DNA of 7,227 nt from the NCBI GenBank assembly GCA_964387775.1, contig CAYLZO010000256.1, positions 1 through 7,227 of the forward strand. Reading direction: 5' to 3'. The position numbers and the translations under genes were made by a program. The notes below the pieces were generated by a model that saw nothing but the letters and a program-made list of their open reading frames with translations, did not search any database and was not told the origin of the DNA. Origin of the DNA: CAYLZO01 sp964387775 (GTDB taxonomy: Bacteria > Chloroflexota > Anaerolineae > JAAYZQ01). Of the stretch, positions 1 through 4,927 are shown one piece after another. Position 1 is the first letter of the stretch; every line of letters begins with the position of its first letter.

Positions 1-1218
1 GGGCACGCCCAGCTCGGCCAGGAGGCCGACGAGGGCCTCGACGTCGGCGTTGGCGCCCACCGGCTCGCTTTCGGTTCGGAAGGTGGCGGCATCGAGGAGC
101 AGCACGGCCGGCGCGACGCCCCGGCGCATGGGCGGCAGCAGGCCGGCCACCCAGTCGGGGTCGCAGGAGGGGGTGATGACGGCCAGGGTCATGCCCCGCC
201 CCAGGTTGCGGTCCATCTCGGCCAGGACGCGGTCCAGGGGCCAGTGGCCGCCGGCCCGCACCGTGGCCAGCGCCTGGAGGATGCGCCACTGCTGGGCCTT
301 GCCCTTCTGCGGCTGGACGAGGATGGGCCGGGGCCGGGGCTCGGGGGCCTCGGGCGAGCTGACGGTGCCGTAGGCGACCAGGCCCACGGCCCGGTTCTGG
401 CGCAGCACGCGGTCGGCCAGGGAGGAGGCCAGGATGACGGCGTATTCCTCGGTGGACTCTTCGCCCTCGCCGGCCTGGACGGCGGCGTCCATGTCGAGCA
501 CGATCCACAGGTCGCCCGAGGGCTCCAGGTCGAAGGTTTTGACCATGAGCTGGTCGCGGTGGGCCGTACTCCGCCAGTGGATGCGGCTGAGGCTGTCGCC
601 GGGGACGTAGTGGCGCACGCCGGCGGCGTTGGTCGTCACCTCCAGCGCCCGCCGGCTGGTGCGCCCGGCGCCGGTGGACGCGCCCTTGGGCAGGTCGATG
701 GTGGGCAGGTGGACCACGGGCGGGTAGATGAGGATCGATTGGGTCTCGGGGTAGTGGAGGACGACGTCAAAGAAGCCAAAGGGGTCGCTGGCCTGGGCCT
801 GCCAGGGGCCGAGGGTAAAGAGCCCGCGCTGGCGACAGACGCCCTCGGTGCGCCACTGGATGGTCTGGTGGGTGCCGGCGCTGCGGACCGAGCGGGCGGA
901 GTAGCCGGGCAGGTCCGATTGGTCGTCGATCTCGACCCATAGGGCGGGCAGCCAGGCCTCGTTGCGCAGCGTGAAGCGCTCGACCAGGACGTCGCCGACG
1001 TGGACCCAGCCGTAGTGCTGCTCGCGGCTGACGGCCAGTTTCTCGGCGAGCTGGCGGGCCCAGACGTAGGCCAGGCCCAGCGCCCCGCCCAGGCTGATCA
1101 AGATGGCGGTCCAGGCCCGGTGGGGAATGACGAATTGCAGGACGACCGGCAGGGCGACCAGGGCCAGGACCCAGGTTCTTTTCAGTTCGATGGTGACGCT
1201 CGGTTCGCTGTTGTCCAC
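1..1218 (-). CDS. DUF58 domain protein, C-terminus cut off by window edge
   Basis: The first 406 codons of a DUF58-family protein are present; the frame is still open at base 1. Residues about 17-54 give two short hydrophobic helices (the first begins WVLALVALPVVLQF), so the protein is probably anchored in the membrane by its N-terminus. The family hallmarks follow: RGLFTLGP and DPFGFF near residues 131-150, then the signature GDSLSRIHWRSTAHRDQLMV at about 207-225, followed by LWIVLDMD, which begins the von Willebrand A-like fold. DUF58 proteins usually sit beside MoxR AAA+ ATPases and TgpA-type transglutaminases; any such partner would lie beyond the left edge. The molecular function of the family is unsettled. 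I chose the GTG at 1218 because no other usable start occurs nearby in frame and because the promoter just upstream fits a transcript that begins at this codon. There is no Shine-Dalgarno sequence. Confidence 0.9.
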   Translation of the reverse strand, partial: MDNSEPSVTIELKRTWVLALVALPVVLQFVIPHRAWTAILISLGGALGLAYVWARQLAEKLAVSREQHYGWVHVGDVLVERFTLRNEAWLPALWVEIDDQSDLPGYSARSVRSAGTHQTIQWRTEGVCRQRGLFTLGPWQAQASDPFGFFDVVLHYPETQSILIYPPVVHLPTIDLPKGASTGAGRTSRRALEVTTNAAGVRHYVPGDSLSRIHWRSTAHRDQLMVKTFDLEPSGDLWIVLDMDAAVQAGEGEESTEEYAVILASSLADRVLRQNRAVGLVAYGTVSSPEAPEPRPRPILVQPQKGKAQQWRILQALATVRAGGHWPLDRVLAEMDRNLGRGMTLAVITPSCDPDWVAGLLPPMRRGVAPAVLLLDAATFRTESEPVGANADVEALVGLLAELGVP

Positions 1219-1225
1219 GGGTCTC

Positions 1226-1254
1226 AGTATACCAGAATCCGGGCGCGGCGCCAA
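1226..1254 (-). promoter_or_regulatory. Extended -10 promoter of the DUF58 gene (leaderless start predicted)
   Basis: Reading the minus strand, TTGGCG (1254-1249; 4/6 to the sigma-70 -35 consensus) is followed by a 17-bp spacer and TATACT (1231-1226; 5/6). TG stands one base before the hexamer, giving the extended form TGGTATACT. Only 7 nt (GAGACCC) separate the -10 box from the GTG, so transcription should start at or within a base or two of the start codon. The spacing is seen directly; promoter activity is inferred. Confidence 0.7.
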
Positions 1255-1308
1255 GAGAGAATCCCCACAAGCGCTTGTCTGGAACCATCAGCTCAGGGTC
1301 CAAGGAAC

Positions 1309-1380
1309 GGTGGTGGTAACACGGTAAGTGATAATGTGGGGGACGTCCCCCACATTATCACTTACTACGTAACCACTACC
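1309..1380. mobile_element. 72-bp MITE-like element with perfect 42-bp palindrome
   Basis: The core 1324-1365 is a perfect 42-bp palindrome with no unpaired loop: two 21-base arms meet at the GACGTC in its centre. Outside it, after three mismatched positions on each side, come imperfect terminal inverted repeats matching at 10 of 12 positions: GGTGGTGGTAAC at 1309-1320 and, read from the other strand, GGTAGTGGTTAC at 1380-1369. The 7-mer CAAGGAA occurs on both sides (1301-1307 and 1381-1387), which looks like a target-site duplication; counting base 1308 gives an 8-bp imperfect duplication. There is no room for a transposase, so it would be non-autonomous. The symmetry and direct repeats are seen directly; mobility is inferred. 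A REP/BIME-like repeat or a bidirectional terminator are alternatives. Confidence 0.65.
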
Positions 1381-1436
1381 CAAGGAATCTGTCAAAGAGG
1401 TCTGCCGTTTGAGCTGCCTGTCACGAGCTAGGCCGA

Positions 1437-1508
1437 GGGAAAGCAATCCCCATCTGCGTCGGAATTGGGGATTGCTTCGGGCGTACACGACACGCCCTCG
1501 CAATGACA
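1437..1508 (-). repeat. Dispersed repeat of the TGTCATTGCGAGG ... GAAGCAATC type
   Basis: On the minus strand the segment opens with TGTCATTGCGAGG (1508-1496) and continues to GAAGCAATCCCC. I recall this combination from dispersed non-coding repeats in many bacterial genomes, where it is often mistranslated as small proteins. It contains a hairpin with perfect 12-base arms, AAGCAATCCCCA at 1441-1452 and its complement at 1466-1477, with a 13-base loop. A second small inverted repeat (GGGCGT 1479-1484 / ACGCCC 1492-1497) lies beside it. I infer it is a repeat because the pattern is familiar; copy number in this genome cannot be seen here. Confidence 0.5.
1441..1477 (-). terminator. Stem-loop downstream of uvrB, possible terminator
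   Basis: This is the 12-bp perfect stem inside the dispersed repeat, about 110 nt past the uvrB stop codon. On the minus-strand RNA the stem ends in CUU and is followed by UCCCUC, a weak pyrimidine tract and not a true U-run. It is the strongest hairpin between uvrB and the MITE-like element, so it may end or stabilise the uvrB message. Its U-tract is poor and I rate it low. Confidence 0.3.
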
Positions 1509-1555
1509 GAGTGTACGTGGGGTGCTTTGTCCCTGTGGGGGACCGATTACTTGGT

Positions 1556-1583
1556 GGCTGATGGCTGAAGGCTGCTGGCTGAC
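1556..1583. repeat. Four tandem heptamers (GGCTGAN-like) at the uvrB 3' end
   Basis: Four 7-bp units stand head to tail on the plus strand: GGCTGAT, GGCTGAA, GGCTGCT and GGCTGAC. The array stops two bases before the uvrB stop codon. On the minus strand it reads as CAGCC-rich repeats; comparable AISHQ-encoding arrays are familiar from Chloroflexota spacers. No function is evident. Because the period is 7 and not a multiple of 3, slippage would shift any reading frame through it. Confidence 0.6.
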
Positions 1584-1585
1584 CG

Positions 1586-3610
1586 CTACGCCTTTCGCGC
1601 GTGGCCCTCTTTCCAGATGCGCTCCCACTCGGGCAGGTCCTCGTCCTCGAGCTGCTTGCGCAACTCAAAGATCTGGTCGCGGAGCAGGGCGGCCTTTTCG
1701 AACTCGAGGTTGGCGGCAGCCTCTTTCATCTGCTTCTCCAGCTCGTCGATGAGGTAGCCCACCTCGGCCTGGGGCAGGGCGTCGACGCGGTATTCGACCT
1801 TTTCCTCGGCGACGGCCCGCACCCGGTCGGTCAGGTCGCGCACTTCTTTGACGATGCTCTGCGGCTCGATGCCGTGCTCTTCGTTATGCTTTTGCTGGAT
1901 CTCGCGGCGGCGATTCGTCTCGTCGATGGCCCGCTGCATCGAGTCGGTGACGCGGTCGGCGTACATGATGACCTGGCCGTGGACGTGGCGCGCCGCCCGG
2001 CCGATGGTCTGGATGAGGGCCGTGTCGGAGCGCAGGAAGCCCTCCTTGTCGGCGTCGAGGATGGCCACCAGCGAGACCTCGGGCAGGTCGAGGCCCTCGC
2101 GCAGGAGGTTGATGCCGACCACCACGTCGTAGACGCCCAGGCGCAGGTCGCGCAGGATCTCGACGCGCTCCAGGGTGTGGACCTCGGAGTGGAGGTAGTG
2201 GACCTTGGTGCCCAGCTCGGCCAGGTAGTCGGCCAGGTCTTCGGCCATGCGCTTGGTCAAGGTCGTGACCAGCACCCGCTCGCCGCGGTCGGTGCGGCGC
2301 CGGATCTCGCCGATGAGGTCGTCGATCTGGCCCTTGGTCGGCCGGACGAGGACCTCGGGGTCGACCAGGCCGGTGGGGCGGATGATCTGGTCCACGATCT
2401 GGGCCGACATCTGACGCTCGTACGGCCCCGGCGTGGCCGAGGTGTAGAGCACCTGGTTGATGCGTTTTTCGAACTCGTGGAACTGGAGGGGCCGGTTGTC
2501 CAGCGCCGAGGGCAGGCGGAAGCCATGGGCGACCAGCACCTCCTTGCGGGCGCGGTCGCCGTTGTACATGCCCCGGATCTGGGGCACGGTCATGTGGCTC
2601 TCGTCGAGGACGAGCAGGAAGTCGTCGGGGAAGTAGTCGACCAGGGTCCAGGGCGGCGTGCCGGCCTTGCGGCGGCCGAGGTGCCGCGAATAGTTCTCGA
2701 TGCCGGAGCAATAGCCGATCTCGCGCAGCATCTCGACGTCGTAGAGCGTGCGCTGCTCCAGGCGCTGGGCCTCCAGCAGCTTGTCCTGGGCGCGGAGCTC
2801 CTCCAGGCGCTCCTCCAGCTCGGCCTCGATGTCGGCGATGGCCTGGTTGAGCTGCTCGGTGGGCGTCACAAAGTGCTTGGCCGGAAAGATCTCGACGGCC
2901 TGGCGCTCGTCCAGGATCTCGCCGGTGAGGGGGTCGATCTCGGTGATGCGATCCACCGTGTCGCCCCAGAATTCGACGCGGAAGGCCGTGTCGCGGTAGG
3001 CGGGAAAGACGTCCACCGTGTCGCCCCGGACGCGAAAGACGCCGCGCTTAAAATTCACGTCGTTGCGGTCGTAATAGATGGCGACCAGGTGGCGCAGCAT
3101 CGAGTCGCGGCGGCGGGTCTGGCCCAGGCGCAGCTCGACGACGTTGCGGCCATACTCCTCGGGCGAGCCGATGCCATAGATGGCCGAGACGCTGGCGACG
3201 ATGAGCACGTCGCGGCGGGTCAGCAGGGCCTCGGTAGCGGCCAGGCGCAGCTTGTCGATCTCCTCGTTGATGTCGGCGTCCTTTTCGATGTAGGTGTCGG
3301 TGCGGGGCAGGTAGGCCTCGGGCTGGTAGTAGTCGTAGTAGGAGACGAAATACTCGACGGCGTTGTCGGGAAAAAACTCGCGGAATTCGCTGTAGAGCTG
3401 GGCGGCCAGGGTCTTGTTGTGGCACATGACCAGCGTGGGCCGCTGGACGCGCTCCACGACCTTGGCCACGGTGTAGGTCTTGCCGGTGCCCGTGGCGCCC
3501 AGCAAGGTCTGGTGTTGGTGGCCCTGCTCCAGGCCGGCAACCAGTTGCTCGATGGCCTGGGGCTGGTCGCCGGTGGGTCGAAAGTCAGATACAACGCGAA
3601 AGTCGGGCAT
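1586..3610 (-). CDS. uvrB: UvrABC system protein B (excision nuclease subunit UvrB)
   Basis: This 674-aa protein is full length for UvrB, the ATP-dependent damage-verification subunit of nucleotide excision repair, which is loaded by UvrA and recruits UvrC. The Walker A motif GATGTGKT is at residues 38-45. The damage-probing beta-hairpin region, FVSYYDYYQPEAYLPRTD, is at about 88-105 with its aromatic residues intact. The Walker B/DEAD-like motif DESH is at 336-339 and helicase motif TSATPG at 390-395, with a motif VI-like QTIGRAARH further on. The C-terminal UVR domain (about 619-654, NLEFEKAALLRDQIFELRKQ) contacts UvrA/UvrC. An in-frame GTG lies 6 nt upstream, but the AGGGAG ribosome binding site (3623-3618) would then sit 1 nt from the start; with the ATG at 3610 the spacing is 7 nt, so I chose ATG. 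The gene has its own promoter and a LexA-type operator, and it is not co-transcribed by overlap with either neighbour. Nothing in the protein looks damaged. Confidence 0.98.
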   Translation of the reverse strand: MPDFRVVSDFRPTGDQPQAIEQLVAGLEQGHQHQTLLGATGTGKTYTVAKVVERVQRPTLVMCHNKTLAAQLYSEFREFFPDNAVEYFVSYYDYYQPEAYLPRTDTYIEKDADINEEIDKLRLAATEALLTRRDVLIVASVSAIYGIGSPEEYGRNVVELRLGQTRRRDSMLRHLVAIYYDRNDVNFKRGVFRVRGDTVDVFPAYRDTAFRVEFWGDTVDRITEIDPLTGEILDERQAVEIFPAKHFVTPTEQLNQAIADIEAELEERLEELRAQDKLLEAQRLEQRTLYDVEMLREIGYCSGIENYSRHLGRRKAGTPPWTLVDYFPDDFLLVLDESHMTVPQIRGMYNGDRARKEVLVAHGFRLPSALDNRPLQFHEFEKRINQVLYTSATPGPYERQMSAQIVDQIIRPTGLVDPEVLVRPTKGQIDDLIGEIRRRTDRGERVLVTTLTKRMAEDLADYLAELGTKVHYLHSEVHTLERVEILRDLRLGVYDVVVGINLLREGLDLPEVSLVAILDADKEGFLRSDTALIQTIGRAARHVHGQVIMYADRVTDSMQRAIDETNRRREIQQKHNEEHGIEPQSIVKEVRDLTDRVRAVAEEKVEYRVDALPQAEVGYLIDELEKQMKEAAANLEFEKAALLRDQIFELRKQLEDEDLPEWERIWKEGHARKA

Positions 3611-3617
3611 AATCACG

Positions 3618-3623
3618 CTCCCT
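3618..3623 (-). promoter_or_regulatory. uvrB ribosome binding site, decides the start codon
   Basis: AGGGAG on the minus strand lies 7 nt before ATG (3610) but only 1 nt before the in-frame GTG (3616). This favours the ATG. The site directly abuts the LexA-type operator. Confidence 0.75.
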
Positions 3624-3637
3624 AGAACGCAAGTTCT
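3624..3637. promoter_or_regulatory. LexA (SOS) box in front of uvrB
   Basis: AGAACTTGCGTTCT (minus strand) is an inverted repeat with perfect 5-base arms around a 4-base centre. It contains GAAC-N4-GTTC, the operator type bound by LexA/DinR in Gram-positive bacteria. uvrB is a classic SOS gene. The box lies just downstream of the predicted transcription start (about 3639) and directly abuts the ribosome binding site, so bound LexA would block promoter clearance. Binding is inferred; the symmetry and position are seen. Confidence 0.75.
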
Positions 3638-3645
3638 TTGGAGAG

Positions 3646-3674
3646 ATTATACCCGGCTTTGGTCCTTTTGTCCA
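3646..3674 (-). promoter_or_regulatory. uvrB promoter
   Basis: TGGACA (3674-3669; 5/6 to the -35 consensus), a 17-bp spacer and a perfect TATAAT (3651-3646) on the minus strand. The predicted start near 3639 gives a 5' leader of roughly 29 nt that carries the LexA-type box and the ribosome binding site. The -35 box and spacer lie inside the direct repeat at 3652-3681. Confidence 0.8.
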
Positions 3675-3681
3675 ACGGGCC
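3652..3681. repeat. Direct repeat copy 1 (uvrB side of the TA cassette)
   Basis: This 30-bp segment matches 4345-4372 with a single substitution and one 2-base gap; the 16 bases TTTTGTCCAACGGGCC at its right end are identical. It overlaps the uvrB -35 element and spacer. The two copies lie in the same orientation on either side of the toxin-antitoxin genes. See the matching entry at 4345-4372. Confidence 0.75.
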
Positions 3682-3741
3682 AAACGGAGGTGCGCCGCAG
3701 CGGGTGCATTCTCCGCGTCAGAACAGGAATTTGTTTGGGCG

Positions 3742-4011
3742 TCAGTCCGTTGTGGTGAGGACTCGTTCCTGTAACCAGAGGTTAGCTAGACTTTCTGGGT
3801 TGATGCCTCGTGCCCGAGCTCGCTCTCGCAGGCTTTCGAGCAGATCGGGATCGATGGCTAGGTAATGGCGTTCTCCCTGGAGATCAAATTCCATGCTCAC
3901 TTTGTAGGTTTCGTCTTCAAAGTCCGTAGCGTCGTGGCTATCCCAGAACTCGGCCATTTCAGCAATCGTGCGCGAGCCAGAGATGCTGCTAGCGCCTTTT
4001 TCTTCTTCCAT
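3742..4011 (-). CDS. CopG-type antitoxin of a BrnT toxin-antitoxin pair
   Basis: An 89-aa protein. The middle motif MAEFWDSHDATDFEDE (about residues 19-34) and the C-terminal AIDPDLLESLRERARARGI ... NLWLQERV (about 52-84) are typical of the CopG-antitoxin family (PF12441 type). The C-terminal half should form a ribbon-helix-helix DNA-binding dimer; the acidic N-terminal part (WDSHDATDFEDE) would wrap and neutralise the toxin. In this class toxin and antitoxin together repress their own promoter. Its ATG lies inside the end of the toxin gene (23-nt overlap), preceded by AAGGAG with a 10-nt spacer, so the two are translationally coupled. Family recognition is from motif memory; the cognate pairing is inferred from the overlap. 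Confidence 0.85.
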   Translation of the reverse strand: MEEEKGASSISGSRTIAEMAEFWDSHDATDFEDETYKVSMEFDLQGERHYLAIDPDLLESLRERARARGINPESLANLWLQERVLTTTD

Positions 4012-4282
4012 AAGACCGTTTCTCCTTGTCAGTCATATCTCGAGCTGTAACAATCAGGGCGTCCCGGGAACTTTTGAGGATGAAATAGATCGCTAGATAG
4101 CGTCCTGCTTCCGTTTGTCCAAAGGCCGCGTAGAGGTCTTCACCACGTCTATGCCCGCGTTCCATGAAGCGGACGTGAGGTTGAGCTCGCAAGACTTGCT
4201 CTACCTCGTCAGGCCAGATACCGTGTTTGGAGATTACCTTTTCTTCGACCTCTACCAGCCAGATGATGTCCTGGACTTTCAC
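3989..4282 (-). CDS. brnT: BrnT-family (DUF497-like) type II toxin
   Basis: A 97-aa basic protein starting at GTG. It shows the BrnT/DUF497 pattern: ISKHGIWPDEVEQVL near residues 17-31 (family: KHGvsfeeA..vf), RRGEDLYAAFG at 45-55, a beta strand YLAIYFIL, and the C-terminal signature TARDMTDKEKRSY at 79-91. BrnT toxins are RelE-fold ribonucleases that inhibit translation. The usual N-terminal WDxxK is degenerate here (IIWLVEVEEK). The toxin gene comes first and the antitoxin second, the order usual for this family and the reverse of most TA operons. The GTG has GGAGAG 3 nt upstream (GGAG 5 nt), and the operon promoter lies about 30 nt before it. The gene looks intact, so it is likely active. 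A higBA- or relE-like assignment is less consistent with the C-terminal motif. Confidence 0.83.
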   Translation of the reverse strand: MKVQDIIWLVEVEEKVISKHGIWPDEVEQVLRAQPHVRFMERGHRRGEDLYAAFGQTEAGRYLAIYFILKSSRDALIVTARDMTDKEKRSYGRRKRR

Positions 4283-4313
4283 ACGCTCTCCGTCGGTCCG
4301 GGTGATTGTCTAG

Positions 4314-4342
4314 AGTATAATCTGTTTGTGAGCAGGTGTCAA
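4314..4342 (-). promoter_or_regulatory. Promoter of the toxin-antitoxin operon
   Basis: TTGACA (4342-4337, a perfect -35), a 17-bp spacer and TATACT (4319-4314; 5/6). This is the best sigma-70 promoter match in the window. The predicted start near 4307 leaves a leader of about 24 nt before the toxin GTG. Autoregulation by the antitoxin is expected for the family, but I could not define a convincing operator palindrome. Confidence 0.82.
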
Positions 4343-4344
4343 GC

Positions 4345-4372
4345 CCCGGTTTTGGTTTTTGTCCAACGGGCC
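4345..4372. repeat. Direct repeat copy 2 (far side of the TA cassette)
   Basis: This 28-bp segment is the partner of 3652-3681 in the same orientation, about 690 bp away. It ends three bases before the TA promoter -35 box on the minus strand. Together the copies bracket the promoter, toxin and antitoxin. Either the cassette came in with flanking homology, or both promoters share an upstream element. Confidence 0.75.
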
Positions 4373-4376
4373 TTGT

Positions 4377-4413
4377 GAAGATGCAGGCCGACCATCGGTC
4401 GGCCTGCACCTTC
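4377..4413. terminator. GC-rich stem-loop closing the DUF2723 operon
   Basis: Perfect 12-base arms (TGCAGGCCGACC 4382-4393 and its complement 4397-4408) are extended, after one mismatch, by GAAG/CTTC (4377-4380 and 4410-4413). It lies 17 nt past the stop codon of the preceding gene and before the TA promoter, the usual place for a terminator. No U-run follows on either strand, so it may act as an RNA 3'-end stabiliser or a non-canonical terminator. Confidence 0.55.
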
Positions 4414-4429
4414 GCAAAGCTGTTTTCTC

Positions 4430-4927
4430 TCAAGGTTGCTTCTGCGAGGGTGGGGGCAGCAGCACCAGGCGCTCGGCGATGAGTTGCCGGGCGCCGTTGC
4501 CTTCAAAGCGGCCATAGAGGGCCAGGTGCTCGCCGGGCACGACGTCGTCCACGGTGGCAGGCTCCTGGCCGGGTGAATTCGGGTTTCTGCGGGACACCTG
4601 GACGTCATCGGCCAGCTCGAAGAGGCGTGGTCCCTGGGGCGTATCGAGGGTGATGGTGTCGGGGCTCACGCTGCGCACCTGTCCGACGAGCTGGGGCTGG
4701 GGCAGCGGGCCTGGCTGGTCCTGGTTGTCCGGCGCCGGCGGCTGGGGCGGCTGGGCGTCGGGGTCCGGCGGGCGGGGGGGATTGGCGCCCGGCCCGGCGA
4801 CCGACGGCGGCCGGGGGGTCCAGCCATGGACGCCGACATAGACGCCCAGGCTGAAGGCGGCGATGGCGACGAGGAGGGCGATGAGGATCGCCCCGGTCAC
4901 GATCAGGAGTTGGCGGTCACGCGTCAT
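4430..4927 (-). CDS. Membrane-anchored protein with proline-rich stalk and small beta-domain
   Basis: A 165-aa protein of unknown function. Residues about 7-32 form one membrane helix (LLIVTGAILIALLVAIAAFS) after a short positive N-terminus. A proline/glutamine/aspartate-rich stalk spans about 37-79 (for example PPRPPDPDAQPPQPPAPDNQ). The C-terminal domain (about 80-158, LVGQVRSVSPDTITLDTPQG ... DDVVPGEHLALYGRF) resembles DUF5666-like OB-fold modules. The predicted topology puts the stalk and beta-domain outside the membrane. The ATG overlaps the upstream stop as ATGA, and its AAGGAG site (4941-4936) is made of the Lys-Glu codons at the end of the upstream gene, so it is translationally coupled to the DUF2723 protein and probably works with it. 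The stalk has almost no Ser/Thr, so it is not an obvious O-glycan acceptor. The coding call is strong; the function is open. Confidence 0.85.
   Translation of the reverse strand: MTRDRQLLIVTGAILIALLVAIAAFSLGVYVGVHGWTPRPPSVAGPGANPPRPPDPDAQPPQPPAPDNQDQPGPLPQPQLVGQVRSVSPDTITLDTPQGPRLFELADDVQVSRRNPNSPGQEPATVDDVVPGEHLALYGRFEGNGARQLIAERLVLLPPPSQKQP

Noticed and set aside
244..942. A long plus-strand open frame opposite the DUF58 gene.
   Set aside because: The product is Gly/Val/Asp/Ala-rich without motifs, while the minus strand carries the conserved DUF58 signatures through the same bases.
1324..1365. A CRISPR repeat or a phage attachment site.
   Set aside because: There is a single palindrome without spacers, cas genes or an integrase nearby.
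1390..1395. A perfect TTGACA on the minus strand beside the MITE-like element, as a -35 box.
   Set aside because: No acceptable -10 hexamer occurs 16-18 bp downstream; the nearest GATAAT is 29 bp away inside the palindrome.
1288..1668. Short minus-strand open frames across the repeat spacer (products containing pieces such as PSAISHQ and VGDVPHIIT).
   Set aside because: They are translations of the heptamer array, the dispersed repeat and the palindrome, and they run into uvrB out of frame. No ribosome binding site and no coding character.
3611..3616. An upstream GTG as the uvrB start (giving 676 aa).
   Set aside because: The AGGGAG site would be only 1 nt away; the ATG at 3610 has ideal spacing and matches usual UvrB N-termini.
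1601..3625. A 674-codon open frame on the plus strand, fully antisense to uvrB.
   Set aside because: It mirrors the codons of a clearly real uvrB in GC-rich DNA, and its product is low-complexity (Val/Asp/Leu/Gly/Ala) with no recognisable motif. A shadow frame.
4115..4378. A plus-strand open frame of 87 codons across the TA promoter.
   Set aside because: It is antisense to the toxin, which has good family motifs, and the frame has no ribosome binding site.
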